Source of the DNA: Sulfuricurvum sp.
Lineage (GTDB): Bacteria; Campylobacterota; Campylobacteria; Campylobacterales; Sulfurimonadaceae
Direction of reading: 5' to 3'
Assembly: GCA_024637295.1 (NCBI GenBank)
Contig: JAGXFL010000009.1
Location: forward strand, 112,105 to 176,104
DNA: 64,000 nt
In this document: in pieces, positions 18,702-29,061 of the stretch
Position numbering within the stretch: position 1 is the stretch's first letter
How the letters are laid out: each line of letters begins with the position of its first letter
Notes under the pieces: generated by a model
The model's database searches: none
The model's input: the letters and a program-made list of their open reading frames with translations, nothing else
What the model was told of the DNA's origin: nothing
Program-made: the position numbers and the translations under genes

Positions 18702-19181
18702 TTAAAATCGTTTACGTAGCAACATAATCAAAATATCCAAAGCGCTTCCTATCATCACGAGATGAAAACTGACAAAAGCACTCCATGCAACGATAATGTA
18801 AAAAGTTCCGAAGAACAGTGAAGCGATAAGTCCAAGTGGATATGTCAAAAGCGTTATCACTCCCGATAGGAGAAAAGCTGTTTTCAGTTTTTTTGATCTT
18901 GAAGTACGCATCACTAATGTGGCCATTAAAATGAAAACGAGAATAAGCTCGAAAAGTTCCGTGTGGAGGGTGAGTAGTAGCTCTTTCATCGTAAGAGGTT
19001 CAATAAACTCTATCTCATTCCCTAAAATATGGCTGATCCAAAGTGTTGCTGTAGTACCAAAATCAATCCCTTTTGCAATGATATTGAGAGCTAAAGCGAT
19101 GATGAAAAAGATCACCATCCATAAGACGGTCAGGTACAACGAATGGTTGTCAATGAGTTTTTTGGAGACAACAAATTTCAT
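18702..19181 (-). CDS. Uncharacterised four-helix membrane protein with His residues
   Basis: WISHILGNEIE, LLTLHTELFELILVFILMATLVMR, FVSFHLVMIGSALDIL; overlaps FMN-binding gene. Confidence 0.65.
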   Translation of the reverse strand: MKFVVSKKLIDNHSLYLTVLWMVIFFIIALALNIIAKGIDFGTTATLWISHILGNEIEFIEPLTMKELLLTLHTELFELILVFILMATLVMRTSRSKKLKTAFLLSGVITLLTYPLGLIASLFFGTFYIIVAWSAFVSFHLVMIGSALDILIMLLRKRF

Positions 19182-19696
19182 GGAGTATTCTTTACGATAT
19201 CTAATAGTGCCAGTGCTGCGCGCGCGCCGTCAGTTATGGCCCGTGCCGATAGTGTAGCCCCTGTAGTTGTAGGGATATCTTGATTGAGTTTTAGGGTATT
19301 TACGGCACTTTTATTGTCAAAAATATTCAGCCATGTCGCGCTTGGAAGATATTCTAACGGTTCGTTGAAGGCGACAATCTCAATTGATTTTATTTTACTA
19401 TCCTGAGAGATGAGGTACAGTGCTACGACAGTTTTAGTACGCACTTTTTTATTCATCAGCACGCCATAGCCAATGCTTTTGTCCCCATTTTTGGCTACAT
19501 AAATACGATAAAGTTTGGATTCAATGGGCTGCTGAGATGTTTTGATAAGCTGTTGCACTTGGGCATTGCTTAGAATGATATTTTGGGTCTCAATGCTTTT
19601 AGCACCAAAGCCCCGTTGGGTGAGGGCAACTGGGTCCCCCAATACTTGAGCGAAGGTTAGCGATGATGCTATAAGAAGCAGGGTAAGTTGTTTCAT
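19178..19696 (-). CDS. Exported FMN-binding domain protein
   Basis: Signal peptide; C-terminal TTGATLSARAITDGARAAL matches the [S/T]GATxS/T covalent flavinylation motif. Confidence 0.85.
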   Translation of the reverse strand: MKQLTLLLIASSLTFAQVLGDPVALTQRGFGAKSIETQNIILSNAQVQQLIKTSQQPIESKLYRIYVAKNGDKSIGYGVLMNKKVRTKTVVALYLISQDSKIKSIEIVAFNEPLEYLPSATWLNIFDNKSAVNTLKLNQDIPTTTGATLSARAITDGARAALALLDIVKNTP

Positions 19697-20991
19697 TAAA
19701 ATATAAACCCTAATCCAAATGAGTAGATACCTTCGTCAAAATAAGAAGAAGCAGTCGCTGTATTTTTATTTTTGCGATTTAAATACTCGGCTTTAACAAC
19801 GACCTGATCATGAGGAAAATAGTTTAAACCGTAGGTGAATGTCTCCGTATTTCCGTATGAACTTCCATTGGCCATAGCGGTTGCTAAGTTATAGTTTTCA
19901 TATTGAAAGAACAGTGGCAAACGCTGTGAATTTTGTACAAAAAACGGTAAGACATTATACTCTAAATTGAGATAACCTCCACGTGCTTTTTCTGGCATGG
20001 CGCTATTGTAAGCATCCGCATGAGTGAGATGACTTTGTGTATAAAGGGCACGTGCTTTGAACCCTTCATTTTGGTAGATTGCATGTAAATCGATCATTGT
20101 CATGCGTCCTTCTTCGTTTCCTGCAATATTGGCTTGAGCCGCTTTACCGGTATAACCGCTAACACCTACTTGTAACCCATTGATGCCATTGTAATCAAGT
20201 CGCGCAACCACAGCCATATTCTCTATACCTGTATCGCTTTCGTTACCGACACGGGCTTTACGGATCCAATCTTTTCCGGTTGCACCGGTATTATTCATAT
20301 CCAACGCGGCATAGATTCCAACCGTGTATTCGAAACTATCAGTTTTGCCGTACACACTTAAACCAAGTTCATGCCATGTTGAGGGAATAATTTGTTTTTC
20401 AATGTCAGGACGTTGCACGGTATTGAAAAGTGTCGGCTCATGATAAAGATTTACATAGCCCATAGGTACTAACTGATGTCCAAGACGTATGGTAGCAAGT
20501 GGATCTAAAACGAAATCGACATAAAGTTGTTCGATAGCAACCGTATCACCGTGTTCAAATTCGATTTCAGAGTTTAATATAATATTGTCATTGAATTTGT
20601 ATCCAATATAGGGGATAAAGCGATAGGTATCTCCAAAAGCATCTTTACTTCCTGTGTTGGCACCATCATGTGTATAGTTGGAGTAGTACAATTCACCGTA
20701 ACCGCCGATAGAGAGAGAATTTTTAGAATAATAGACTTTGGATGCTGCTGGGCTCATCCCCTGAATTGCTTTGTCTTCATCAATGGCGGTGAAGGATGTT
20801 TGGTTTTGAACATTGATAAGTTCATTTGTGAGGGTATTAGTCTGTTCTGCGTTCCTTTTATCATTTGCTTCTAGCGTAGTCAGACGTTCACTGAGAGCTT
20901 TAAGCTGTACTTTTAAATCGCTTATTTCATCCGCGCTTAGAGCAGTGGTAATCGCCATGGCCGTAACGGTGCTAAGGAGAAGAGATTTCAT
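19696..20991 (-). CDS. Outer-membrane porin with N-terminal coiled coil
   Basis: Signal peptide, LKVQLKALSERLTTLEANDKRN coiled coil, SIGGYGELYYSNYT barrel, FGLGFIF C-terminus. Confidence 0.82.
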   Translation of the reverse strand: MKSLLLSTVTAMAITTALSADEISDLKVQLKALSERLTTLEANDKRNAEQTNTLTNELINVQNQTSFTAIDEDKAIQGMSPAASKVYYSKNSLSIGGYGELYYSNYTHDGANTGSKDAFGDTYRFIPYIGYKFNDNIILNSEIEFEHGDTVAIEQLYVDFVLDPLATIRLGHQLVPMGYVNLYHEPTLFNTVQRPDIEKQIIPSTWHELGLSVYGKTDSFEYTVGIYAALDMNNTGATGKDWIRKARVGNESDTGIENMAVVARLDYNGINGLQVGVSGYTGKAAQANIAGNEEGRMTMIDLHAIYQNEGFKARALYTQSHLTHADAYNSAMPEKARGGYLNLEYNVLPFFVQNSQRLPLFFQYENYNLATAMANGSSYGNTETFTYGLNYFPHDQVVVKAEYLNRKNKNTATASSYFDEGIYSFGLGFIF

Positions 20992-21005
20992 GTGTAAATT
21001 CCTTT

Positions 21006-21090
21006 ATGATATTGATTATTAATTGCGAAAGTATAAAGAAGTAAACTGAATATAATATTAATATTGAAAGTAATTATCATTTGCATAATA
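21006..21090. promoter_or_regulatory. Divergent promoter region with two Fur-box-like sequences
   Basis: GATATTGATTATTAATTGC (about 21010-21028) and GAAAGTAATTATCATTTGC (about 21065-21083), each 13/19 by hand to GATAATGATAATCATTATC. Confidence 0.4.
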
Positions 21091-21096
21091 TAAGTT

Positions 21097-22041
21097 TTGT
21101 CATGCTATTCTTTTGTCATGAAAATATTATTTAGTTTGTGTGTGTCAGTTTTATTAGTGTGGGGGAGTCAGCGTACGCAGATTCATATGGGAACGCTTAT
21201 TAGTGTCACTATGGATGATATTAATGAGAGTGATATTGTATTTGATACGTTTTTAAATCTCGATCAAACACTCTCAACATATAAAAGAAATTCGGAAATT
21301 TCACGTCTTAATCGTGATTCTGATATCAATGTCAGCGAAATAACCCGAAGAGTATTGGAGCGTTCTATGGAGATGACCTATCTCAGCCAAGGGGCATTTG
21401 ATGTGACAGTTGGCTCTGTGACGCATGGTGCATATCGATTTGGTTATGATAATGAGCATCTTCCTTCAAATACAGAGCTGAAAAATGCTGAAAGACTTGT
21501 TGGAAGCAATCGAGTTAAAATTGTAAAAAATAAGGTCACACTTCTCCCTGGTACAGTAATCGATTTAGGAGGAATCGGGAAGGGATACGCTGTTGATTTA
21601 GCAATAAATAAGCTTCAAGCGAAAGGTGTCAAAAAAGCAATCATCGCAGCTTCGGGAGATATTAGGTGTTTGGGCGAGTGTGTTGTGAATATTCAAGATC
21701 CATTTCATCCGCTAGGTCATATAGCTAAGATTACGTCAACATTACCCAGTTTGGCTATTAGTACAAGTGGTAATTATGAAAGATACATAAAAAACAAAAC
21801 ACATAACCATCTTATTGATCCAAAAACAGGGCAATCGCAGCAACGTTATGCCTCTATTACTCTTATTGATACGGAGGATAATACTAGAATCGATGCTCTT
21901 GCCACAGCGGTTGCAGTCATGGAGGAAAAAAAAGCAATTGCGATGTTAAGAAAACTCAACATTGCTTATATTCTAATTCGTATAGACGGGACAATGATCA
22001 AAAGTACAATGCCAGACGGTATCTTGATCAAGTATAATTAA
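21097..22041 (+). CDS. apbE: FAD:protein FMN transferase
   Basis: GTLISVTM, FDVTVGSVTHGAYRFG, VIDLGGIGKGYAVDLAINKL, AIIAASGDIRCLG, HLIDPKTGQS, RIDALATAVAVM. Confidence 0.92.
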   Translation: MSCYSFVMKILFSLCVSVLLVWGSQRTQIHMGTLISVTMDDINESDIVFDTFLNLDQTLSTYKRNSEISRLNRDSDINVSEITRRVLERSMEMTYLSQGAFDVTVGSVTHGAYRFGYDNEHLPSNTELKNAERLVGSNRVKIVKNKVTLLPGTVIDLGGIGKGYAVDLAINKLQAKGVKKAIIAASGDIRCLGECVVNIQDPFHPLGHIAKITSTLPSLAISTSGNYERYIKNKTHNHLIDPKTGQSQQRYASITLIDTEDNTRIDALATAVAVMEEKKAIAMLRKLNIAYILIRIDGTMIKSTMPDGILIKYN

Positions 22042-22355
22042 GAGCGTAAGCGGAAATCGGGTTCCTGTAAACGATATCGTTGAATGAGATGGCGCAGGCG
22101 ATTTAGATTAAAGCGCCAGAAGAAGATGGGGTCAAAAGCGGGGTGTTCAATGATCTTTTGAAAAAGTGCCTCATCATCAAGATGGGGATGTAATTGATCA
22201 CACTCGACCATGATGTTTTGCAGTTTCTCAACGGCTTGGGGTGTTGTATCATCATCTGCCAAAGGCTTACTGGGGAAGAACAGATACAGTTTCAAAATGG
22301 ATAAACCTAAGGCGCTTATAAAAGCAGCCAGCATTATCCATTGGATTGTCTCCAT
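22038..22355 (-). CDS. Hypothetical membrane-anchored protein (105 aa)
   Basis: One N-terminal TM helix, charged C-terminus; convergent overlap with apbE end. Confidence 0.6.
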   Translation of the reverse strand: METIQWIMLAAFISALGLSILKLYLFFPSKPLADDDTTPQAVEKLQNIMVECDQLHPHLDDEALFQKIIEHPAFDPIFFWRFNLNRLRHLIQRYRLQEPDFRLRS

Positions 22356-22365
22356 TTAGAGGACT

Positions 22366-22980
22366 TTAATACAGGGCGCTGATACGTTCTACATCGTTCC
22401 AGCTTAGAGAGTTGTTGTTTGATGTGTTCATGATATGGTACATGTAGCGGGCAAAGACATCGGTTTCGATATTGACACGTGTCCCTTTTTTATAGCTTCC
22501 AAAGAGGGTTTCACGCATCGTTATGGGGATGATGGTGAGGCGAAAGGAATCTTTGAGCACTTCATTCACCGTTAGGCTGACGCCGTCGATCGTGATAGAC
22601 CCTTTTGGTGGGATGAGGGTGATGAATTTAGGGTCAACATCTATGATGACATCAAAACTGTTGCCGTTATCGGCGATGGAAGCTATAGTACCTATCGTAT
22701 CAATATGACCTTGGACGATATGCCCTTCAAATCGTTCACCCATCATCATGGCAGGCTCGATGTGGACGTGTCCTTTGAGTTTTTCAGTGGCGATATGGGA
22801 AAGTGTTTCGGGTGATAGCTCAACGGTAAATCCATCACTTTCAATTGTCACGACGCTTAGACACGTGCCGTTTATCGCGATGGAATCTCCCAGTTTTGGT
22901 TTATATGCCGCTTTGAGAGAGAGGCGATTTTGAGCGAAGTTTTTGACCGTTGCCATTTCGCGAATCAATCCTGTGAACAC
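22366..22980 (-). CDS. ribE: Riboflavin synthase alpha chain
   Basis: MFTGLIREMATV, GDSIAINGTCLSVV, HIEPAMMMGERFEGHIVQGHIDTIGTI, GSITIDGVSLTVNEV, VNIETDVFARY. Confidence 0.95.
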   Translation of the reverse strand: MFTGLIREMATVKNFAQNRLSLKAAYKPKLGDSIAINGTCLSVVTIESDGFTVELSPETLSHIATEKLKGHVHIEPAMMMGERFEGHIVQGHIDTIGTIASIADNGNSFDVIIDVDPKFITLIPPKGSITIDGVSLTVNEVLKDSFRLTIIPITMRETLFGSYKKGTRVNIETDVFARYMYHIMNTSNNNSLSWNDVERISALY

Positions 22981-23092
22981 GTTTTTCCTTTGATACTTTA
23001 TGGATTTATTATAGCTAATATGACTGAAATGGAAGATATTTTACCTGTTTAAAGGTATTATAGCTTTGAAGTAAAGTAATGGGCAGAATAGA

Positions 23093-25180
23093 ATGATAAA
23101 ATTTGGATTACGTGGTCGAAGTGCAGCGGTAGGTGTTACGGTTTTTATTATTATGAGCATAATGACTTTTTTGTGCATCCGCTATTTCTCGATTGAGATA
23201 GCGCGCGAATTTGGGAGTAGGTATGCTCAAGAAAATGCAATGCGTTATGCTGAGAAAATCAAAGGGACGATTAATTTTGATGTTACGTTGACGCAAAAGC
23301 TCGCTTATCGTACTCCGATAGGTGAATGGGCGATGGATGAAAACAATCCTCAGCTCAAAAAAGAGGTATTTTCGATTTTAAACGATTATCTTGAAGTGAG
23401 TAGAGCCGGGAGTTGGTTCATTGCATTTGAAAAAAGTGGAAATTATTATTTCAATGATGCCAAGGGAAGCTATACGGATTCGGAGTACATTAAAACACTT
23501 TTACCGCATAATTATAATGACAGTTGGTTTTTTCATACCCTCAAATCTCCCGATCCCTATAATCTGAATATTGATTATGATGAGGCATTGGGACTCACTA
23601 AATTATGGCTCAATATGCCTATTATTTATAATGGCAAACGTATTGGAGTTGTCGGAGTCGGATTTGACTATACCCATTTTATCAATGAATATATTGCGGA
23701 GGATAAAAAGGGTTTTACCACGATGATCCTCAATACAAAAGGGGCTATTGTCGCCCATAAAGAGAAGCGTTATGTCAATTATAAATCGGATGTAGTGGAT
23801 TCAACGCAATGGATTACGTTGGCTTCTTTGGTAGATAAAGGACGTAATGAAGAGCAGTTTCAAAAACAATTGGCATTATTAGCGGCGCAAAAGATAAGTA
23901 CAACGAGTTTTGATCTCTACATCGGCAATCATCATTACATAGCATCCGCCACGTATCTGCCCCATTTAAAATGGATCAATCTTTCGATGGTGGATTTGGA
24001 AAATGTATTTGGTATGCGGGAAATGGCAATAATTGGTGCAATTTTTACTATTATGACATTATTAGCGTGGGGATTTGTTTTTATGTTGAGTGAGCGGTAT
24101 TTGATCTCCCCGATTAGAGCCATTTCTGAAGTGATGCGAAAGATCAAAGAGGGAGATTATTCGGTTCGTCTCAATTCTGAAGAGGCACAATGTAATGAAA
24201 TTAGTGAGCTTTGTCAAAATATCAATGAAATGGCTGAAAAGATTGAGCATTCGGCAAAAGATGCTGAAGAACAATATCGATGGCTGGCAGACAATGCGTA
24301 TGATGTGATATGGGTCATGGAGTTAAATGGACGTTTTACCTATGTCAGTCCATCGGTTGAGCGTCTGTACGGATTTACCCCGAATGAAGTGATGGGTAAA
24401 AAAATGGAAGATGTGGTTAGCCCGGAATCATTGGATACTGTCGAGCGAACGATGGCGGAAGCGTATGCCGAGATTTCCGTCGGAAAGGTTCCTATGGCTA
24501 AGAGCAGTATGATTGAGCAAGTGCGTAAAGACGGTTCGATGGTATGGACAGAGGTAAATATGCATCTGATCTTGGATGAGGAAGGAAAAGCGTTCCGTTT
24601 TATTGGTGTGACTCGAGATGCGACAGAGCGGATAAAAGCAGATGATGAGATTCAGAAACTCGCATTTTATGATGCGCTGACCTCTCTTGCTAATCGCCGT
24701 TTACTCCTTAATCGTTTAGAACAAGCGATGATCGTTGCTAAACGGACCAACTCTTACGGAGGGTTGATCTATCTTGATTTGGATCGGTTTAAACCGCTCA
24801 ACGATCGCTTCGGTCATACAGCAGGTGATGAGCTCCTGATCGAAGTGGGACGCAGAATCAAAGAGTGTATTCGAGCATCCGACACGGCTGCTCGTTTTGG
24901 AGGGGATGAGTTTGTAGTACTCGTGAATGATTTAGGAGTTGAGAGAGAAGAAGCATTTGAAGTTACCAATACAATAGCCCAAAAAATTCAGACACAGTTG
25001 TCTCTGCCTTATGAGCTTGAAGTAACGATGTATAGTCTTTCTGCTAGTGTTGGGGTAAGTCTATTTGGACCAGAGTCTTGTACGACGAGTGAAGTTATTA
25101 GTGAAGTGGACAAATTGATGTATCAAGTAAAAGAGATGAGACGAGATGAATACAAAGAGCATTTCGCATCAAATATTTAA
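23093..25180 (+). CDS. Cache-HAMP-PAS-GGDEF sensor diguanylate cyclase
   Basis: N-terminal TM plus periplasmic Cache-like region, second TM, HAMP-like ISPIRAISEVMRKIKEGDY, PAS, DALTSLANRRLLLNRL, RFGGDEFVVLV. Confidence 0.92.
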   Translation: MIKFGLRGRSAAVGVTVFIIMSIMTFLCIRYFSIEIAREFGSRYAQENAMRYAEKIKGTINFDVTLTQKLAYRTPIGEWAMDENNPQLKKEVFSILNDYLEVSRAGSWFIAFEKSGNYYFNDAKGSYTDSEYIKTLLPHNYNDSWFFHTLKSPDPYNLNIDYDEALGLTKLWLNMPIIYNGKRIGVVGVGFDYTHFINEYIAEDKKGFTTMILNTKGAIVAHKEKRYVNYKSDVVDSTQWITLASLVDKGRNEEQFQKQLALLAAQKISTTSFDLYIGNHHYIASATYLPHLKWINLSMVDLENVFGMREMAIIGAIFTIMTLLAWGFVFMLSERYLISPIRAISEVMRKIKEGDYSVRLNSEEAQCNEISELCQNINEMAEKIEHSAKDAEEQYRWLADNAYDVIWVMELNGRFTYVSPSVERLYGFTPNEVMGKKMEDVVSPESLDTVERTMAEAYAEISVGKVPMAKSSMIEQVRKDGSMVWTEVNMHLILDEEGKAFRFIGVTRDATERIKADDEIQKLAFYDALTSLANRRLLLNRLEQAMIVAKRTNSYGGLIYLDLDRFKPLNDRFGHTAGDELLIEVGRRIKECIRASDTAARFGGDEFVVLVNDLGVEREEAFEVTNTIAQKIQTQLSLPYELEVTMYSLSASVGVSLFGPESCTTSEVISEVDKLMYQVKEMRRDEYKEHFASNI

Positions 25181-25202
25181 AAAAAGGAACTGTTGATGTG
25201 GG

Positions 25203-25886
25203 TTACCAAATAATCTTTCCCTCTTCTTGTAATCCTTGAATGATTTGTTTGGCTTTTTCATGGCCGTTGTAAGCTGCTTTTCGGCACCACTCCAGTGCTA
25301 CATCGTGATCCGCATCGCACCCAAACCCTTGATCGTACATCAATCCAAGATTGTATTGTGCTTCGGGAAGATTCATGCCAGCACCGCGTGAAAAACAGAT
25401 AAACGCTTTGTTGTAGTCTTGGAGAACTCCATGCCCTTCTTTATATAGGACCCCGAGATTATTAAATGCTCCCGTATGACTTCGTTTGGCCGCTTCCTCA
25501 TACCAAAATGCGGCTTCGCTGTAGTTTTGCATACACCCTAAACCGTGCTCCAAGCTGTGACCCGCTTCGAATTGGCCTTGCGGAAATTCGAGTATAGCGG
25601 AGCGCATAAATAGCTCATACGCTTTGAACTGATCGTGAGGGACACTCACACCATCGGTATACATCAATCCAAGATTGTATAAAGCGGTGGGCTCATCCAA
25701 CTCACTGCCACGGATGTAAAAATCACGCGCTTTTTCAAAATCTACGGAAACGCCGAGACCGTTTTGGTAAATATAACCTAATGAAGCGATTGCTGTGGGA
25801 TTGTTTTGATCGGCAAGTGTCTGAAAAAGGGTGATGGCGGTTGCGTAGTCTTGGCTATTGAATGCATGAAAAGCGGCTTGTATCAT
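25203..25886 (-). CDS. Sel1-like repeat (TPR) protein
   Basis: Repeated AxxxLGxxYxxGxGVxxDxxKA units. Confidence 0.9.
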   Translation of the reverse strand: MIQAAFHAFNSQDYATAITLFQTLADQNNPTAIASLGYIYQNGLGVSVDFEKARDFYIRGSELDEPTALYNLGLMYTDGVSVPHDQFKAYELFMRSAILEFPQGQFEAGHSLEHGLGCMQNYSEAAFWYEEAAKRSHTGAFNNLGVLYKEGHGVLQDYNKAFICFSRGAGMNLPEAQYNLGLMYDQGFGCDADHDVALEWCRKAAYNGHEKAKQIIQGLQEEGKIIW

Positions 25887-25928
25887 TTCTATTTATACCT
25901 GTTTTTAGGAAATTATAACGTGCACATC

Positions 25929-26126
25929 TTAACGTCTTACTTTTCGCTCGCCGCGGTTTTTTTCTTTAAGCTTGGTAATAACATCTTTCATCCGCTCTTT
26001 TTCTTTTAAAAGATCATCACGGATCAGATGCTCTTCATCTCCATCAACGGTCGGATCATATTCTATAGGAGTGGTATCGTACTCTTTTAGGAGTTCTTCT
26101 AAGGTTTTTGTTGCTTCTATACTCAT
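25929..26126 (-). CDS. Small hypothetical protein (65 aa), charged/coiled coil
   Basis: MSIEATKTLEELLKEYDTTPIEYDPTVDGDEEHLIRDDLLKEKERMKDVITKLKEKNRGERKVRR; between genes. Confidence 0.55.
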   Translation of the reverse strand: MSIEATKTLEELLKEYDTTPIEYDPTVDGDEEHLIRDDLLKEKERMKDVITKLKEKNRGERKVRR

Positions 26127-26245
26127 GTTTTACGGCTGCCATCAAAAGGTTTTCTTAATTGTAGGATGATTTACCTTTTGTTTTTTATAGGTTTCAACTA
26201 GGGAGGTTATAATTGCACACATAATTTATCCAAAAGAAGTCAACT

Positions 26246-28120
26246 ATGCAATATGACGTAATCGTAGTCGGTGGTGGACACGCAGGAATCGAAGCGGCAC
26301 TTGCCTGTGCCCGTATGGGGCAGCAGACTCTGATGATCTCGATTTTAGCTGAACAAGTAGGTGCTACGAGCTGTAATCCAGCCGTAGGCGGTTTGGCAAA
26401 AGGGCATTTGGTTCGAGAACTTGATGCTCTTGGCGGAGAGATGGGATTGCTCACGGATGATGCAGGTATCCAGTTTCGCATTTTGAATATCACCAAAGGG
26501 CCTGCGGTTCGCGGTAGCCGTGCTCAGATCGATATGGATCGTTATCGCGTCCTTGCCCGTAACAAAATATTGACAACCCCTAATCTTAGCTTGATCCAAG
26601 AAACGGTTAATGCCCTTATTTTTGAGGATGGGAGTGTTGTAGGAGTTCGTACTGATTTGTTCAATGAGTACCGAGCAAAGCGTGTTATTATCACGACGGG
26701 TACATTTTTAAACGGGATGATCCATATCGGAGAGACGCGTCAAGAAGCAGGGCGTTTTGGAGAATTTGCGGCAAAAGGGTTGACTGATTCACTACGCGCG
26801 GCAGGGCTTAATGTCGGACGGCTCAAAACAGGGACTTGTCCACGTGTTGACAGTTCATCGATTGATTTTACCGTGATGGAGGAACAAGGAGGAGACGAGA
26901 TTCCTAATCCGTTTAGTTTCCGTACCGACCGAGAGAAATTTGCACGTGAGAAAAAGCAACTTCCATGTTATATAGCTTATACCAATGAAGATACGCATAC
27001 TTTGATCGAAGGAAACTTTCATCGTGCCCCTTTGTTTACCGGACAGATTGAGGGAGTGGGACCACGTTATTGCCCCAGTATCGAAGATAAAGTAAACCGT
27101 TTCCGGGATAAAGACCGCCATCATCTGTTTATCGAGCCGCAAACGGCAGAGAATACTGAGTGCTATATCAATGGGATGAGTACGTCACTTCCGCCTGATG
27201 TTCAGCGTGAAATGATCCACTCCGTACATGGTATGGAAAACGCCAAGATCGTTCGTTACGGTTATGCGATTGAGTACGATTATGTCGATCCTACCGAATT
27301 GCGCCATACGCTGGAAACCAAAAAAGTCAAACATCTGTATCTCGCAGGTCAGATCAACGGAACCACAGGGTATGAAGAAGCAGCAGCGCAGGGGATGATG
27401 GCGGGTATTAATGCGGCATTGTCACTACAGGGTAAAGAACCGCTTGTATTGCGCCGTGATGAAGCGTATATCGGTGTACTTATCGATGATTTGGTGACCA
27501 AGGGGACCAAAGAACCGTATCGTATGTTTACTTCACGTGCGGAGTATCGCTTGTTGTTACGTGAAGAGACAGCGGATCTAAGATTAGGTCGCTATGGACA
27601 TGCGCTGGGTCTGATAACGGACACTCAAATGGAACAAATTGAGACCAAACGTCGCCAGATTAATGAGGGATTAGCACTTTTAGAAGAGACGATCTATACT
27701 CCAAATAAAGAGTTTTTAGCGTTTTTAGAATCGATTGACGAAGAGCGTATCAGTGATAAACTCAACGGGACGCAGTTGGTATCACGTAAGAGTTTTGAGT
27801 TGGACAAATTGGTAAAATTGATCCCTAGTTTTGGAGAACTTGATCCGTATGTCCAAGAACAGATTTTGATCGAAGCGAAATATGCCCGTTATGTTGAAAA
27901 ACAAAGTGATGATATCGAGCGTATGAGCAAGATGCTGCATATTGCGATCCCGGAGAACTTTGATTTTGCATCCGTTTCGGGACTTTCCAATGAGATCGTT
28001 AGTAAGCTCAATACGTTCAACCCTCCAACTTTGCAAGCGGCATCACAGATCAGCGGTATGACACCTGCGGCATTAGATATCTTACAGATTTATATCAAAA
28101 TGGCACAACGAAACAAATAA
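26246..28120 (+). CDS. mnmG: tRNA uridine-5-carboxymethylaminomethyl(34) synthesis enzyme MnmG
   Basis: [87 protein letters not shown]. Confidence 0.97.
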   Translation: MQYDVIVVGGGHAGIEAALACARMGQQTLMISILAEQVGATSCNPAVGGLAKGHLVRELDALGGEMGLLTDDAGIQFRILNITKGPAVRGSRAQIDMDRYRVLARNKILTTPNLSLIQETVNALIFEDGSVVGVRTDLFNEYRAKRVIITTGTFLNGMIHIGETRQEAGRFGEFAAKGLTDSLRAAGLNVGRLKTGTCPRVDSSSIDFTVMEEQGGDEIPNPFSFRTDREKFAREKKQLPCYIAYTNEDTHTLIEGNFHRAPLFTGQIEGVGPRYCPSIEDKVNRFRDKDRHHLFIEPQTAENTECYINGMSTSLPPDVQREMIHSVHGMENAKIVRYGYAIEYDYVDPTELRHTLETKKVKHLYLAGQINGTTGYEEAAAQGMMAGINAALSLQGKEPLVLRRDEAYIGVLIDDLVTKGTKEPYRMFTSRAEYRLLLREETADLRLGRYGHALGLITDTQMEQIETKRRQINEGLALLEETIYTPNKEFLAFLESIDEERISDKLNGTQLVSRKSFELDKLVKLIPSFGELDPYVQEQILIEAKYARYVEKQSDDIERMSKMLHIAIPENFDFASVSGLSNEIVSKLNTFNPPTLQAASQISGMTPAALDILQIYIKMAQRNK

Positions 28121-28131
28121 GGGATTAATCA

Positions 28132-29001
28132 ATGCGACTTTTTTATTACGTACACACGGGTCACCGTATCGGGCTTGACCGTTTTCATCGTGCAGCAGCG
28201 ATTATTAACCGACTTGGGGATGTAGATATAACCTTATTGTCGCCTGATTTTCGAATCGCGGCCGAGGCAAAAGATTTTGGGATCAAGCGTTCGGTCGGTA
28301 TGGACGTTGTTCGAAACATCCCTCAGATTGCCCAGCACGGCGATAAGATCATTTTTGATTCGGCGGAACTTAATCCGATGTTGCTGGACGATATGAGCCA
28401 GTTTTTTTCAACGTTTATCCGTGTAGGAGATGCGCCCGATGATACGAAGCATCCGAATGAATTTTTAATTTCTCCTTATTTAAGCGGTGATGGAATCGCA
28501 CAAGGGATTGTTATAGGTGAACGTTATTATGAGCAGCGCCCCAAAACGATACCGATGGCATTGTTTTTTGGTGATGATGACTACGAAAAAGATCTGGAAA
28601 CCCATCAAGTAATGTTTGCTTCATTTGAGATGGATTTACTAATGGGTTTTTACCATTTCTTGGGATATGAAAAAACGCTTCAAAACAGTTTTAAGAGCTT
28701 TCATGAATGGGAAGAATACGATGAGGTTATTCGAGGTACAGATATTTTGCTCACCGCTTCTCCTATGGCCGCTTTACAAAACTTGGCGGGAGGAGGGCGA
28801 CCGATCTATCTTCAGCGTCCGGATTATGTCACTGATTTTGTACCTTTATTTGAATCCTTGAATATTCCCATTATCAAGGGTTATGATATGACTTCCCTGA
28901 CCCAAACCATCAACTCCCTTGGGTCAGTTGTTTACGGCAAGTTGTCACAATCGGATGATAAAGTTATCGAATTCATAAAAAAAGCTTTTAATTTAGGCTA
29001 A
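28132..29001 (+). CDS. Conserved hypothetical protein (289 aa), possibly glycosyltransferase-fold
   Basis: YYVHTGHRIGLDRFHRAAAIINRLGDVDITLLSP, AALQNLAGGGRPIYLQRPDYVTD; follows mnmG by 11 nt. Confidence 0.6.
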   Translation: MRLFYYVHTGHRIGLDRFHRAAAIINRLGDVDITLLSPDFRIAAEAKDFGIKRSVGMDVVRNIPQIAQHGDKIIFDSAELNPMLLDDMSQFFSTFIRVGDAPDDTKHPNEFLISPYLSGDGIAQGIVIGERYYEQRPKTIPMALFFGDDDYEKDLETHQVMFASFEMDLLMGFYHFLGYEKTLQNSFKSFHEWEEYDEVIRGTDILLTASPMAALQNLAGGGRPIYLQRPDYVTDFVPLFESLNIPIIKGYDMTSLTQTINSLGSVVYGKLSQSDDKVIEFIKKAFNLG

Positions 29002-29061
29002 GTTAAACCTTTTTCTCTTATGATTAGTCATTAAATTTTTAACTTAAGAGAGAACACAATC

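Noticed and set aside
23093-25180. GGDEF sensor protein as a novel system
   Set aside because: Ordinary Cache-HAMP-PAS-GGDEF architecture.
25203-25886. Sel1-repeat protein as an effector
   Set aside because: No signal peptide or neighbouring secretion genes; common in Campylobacterota.
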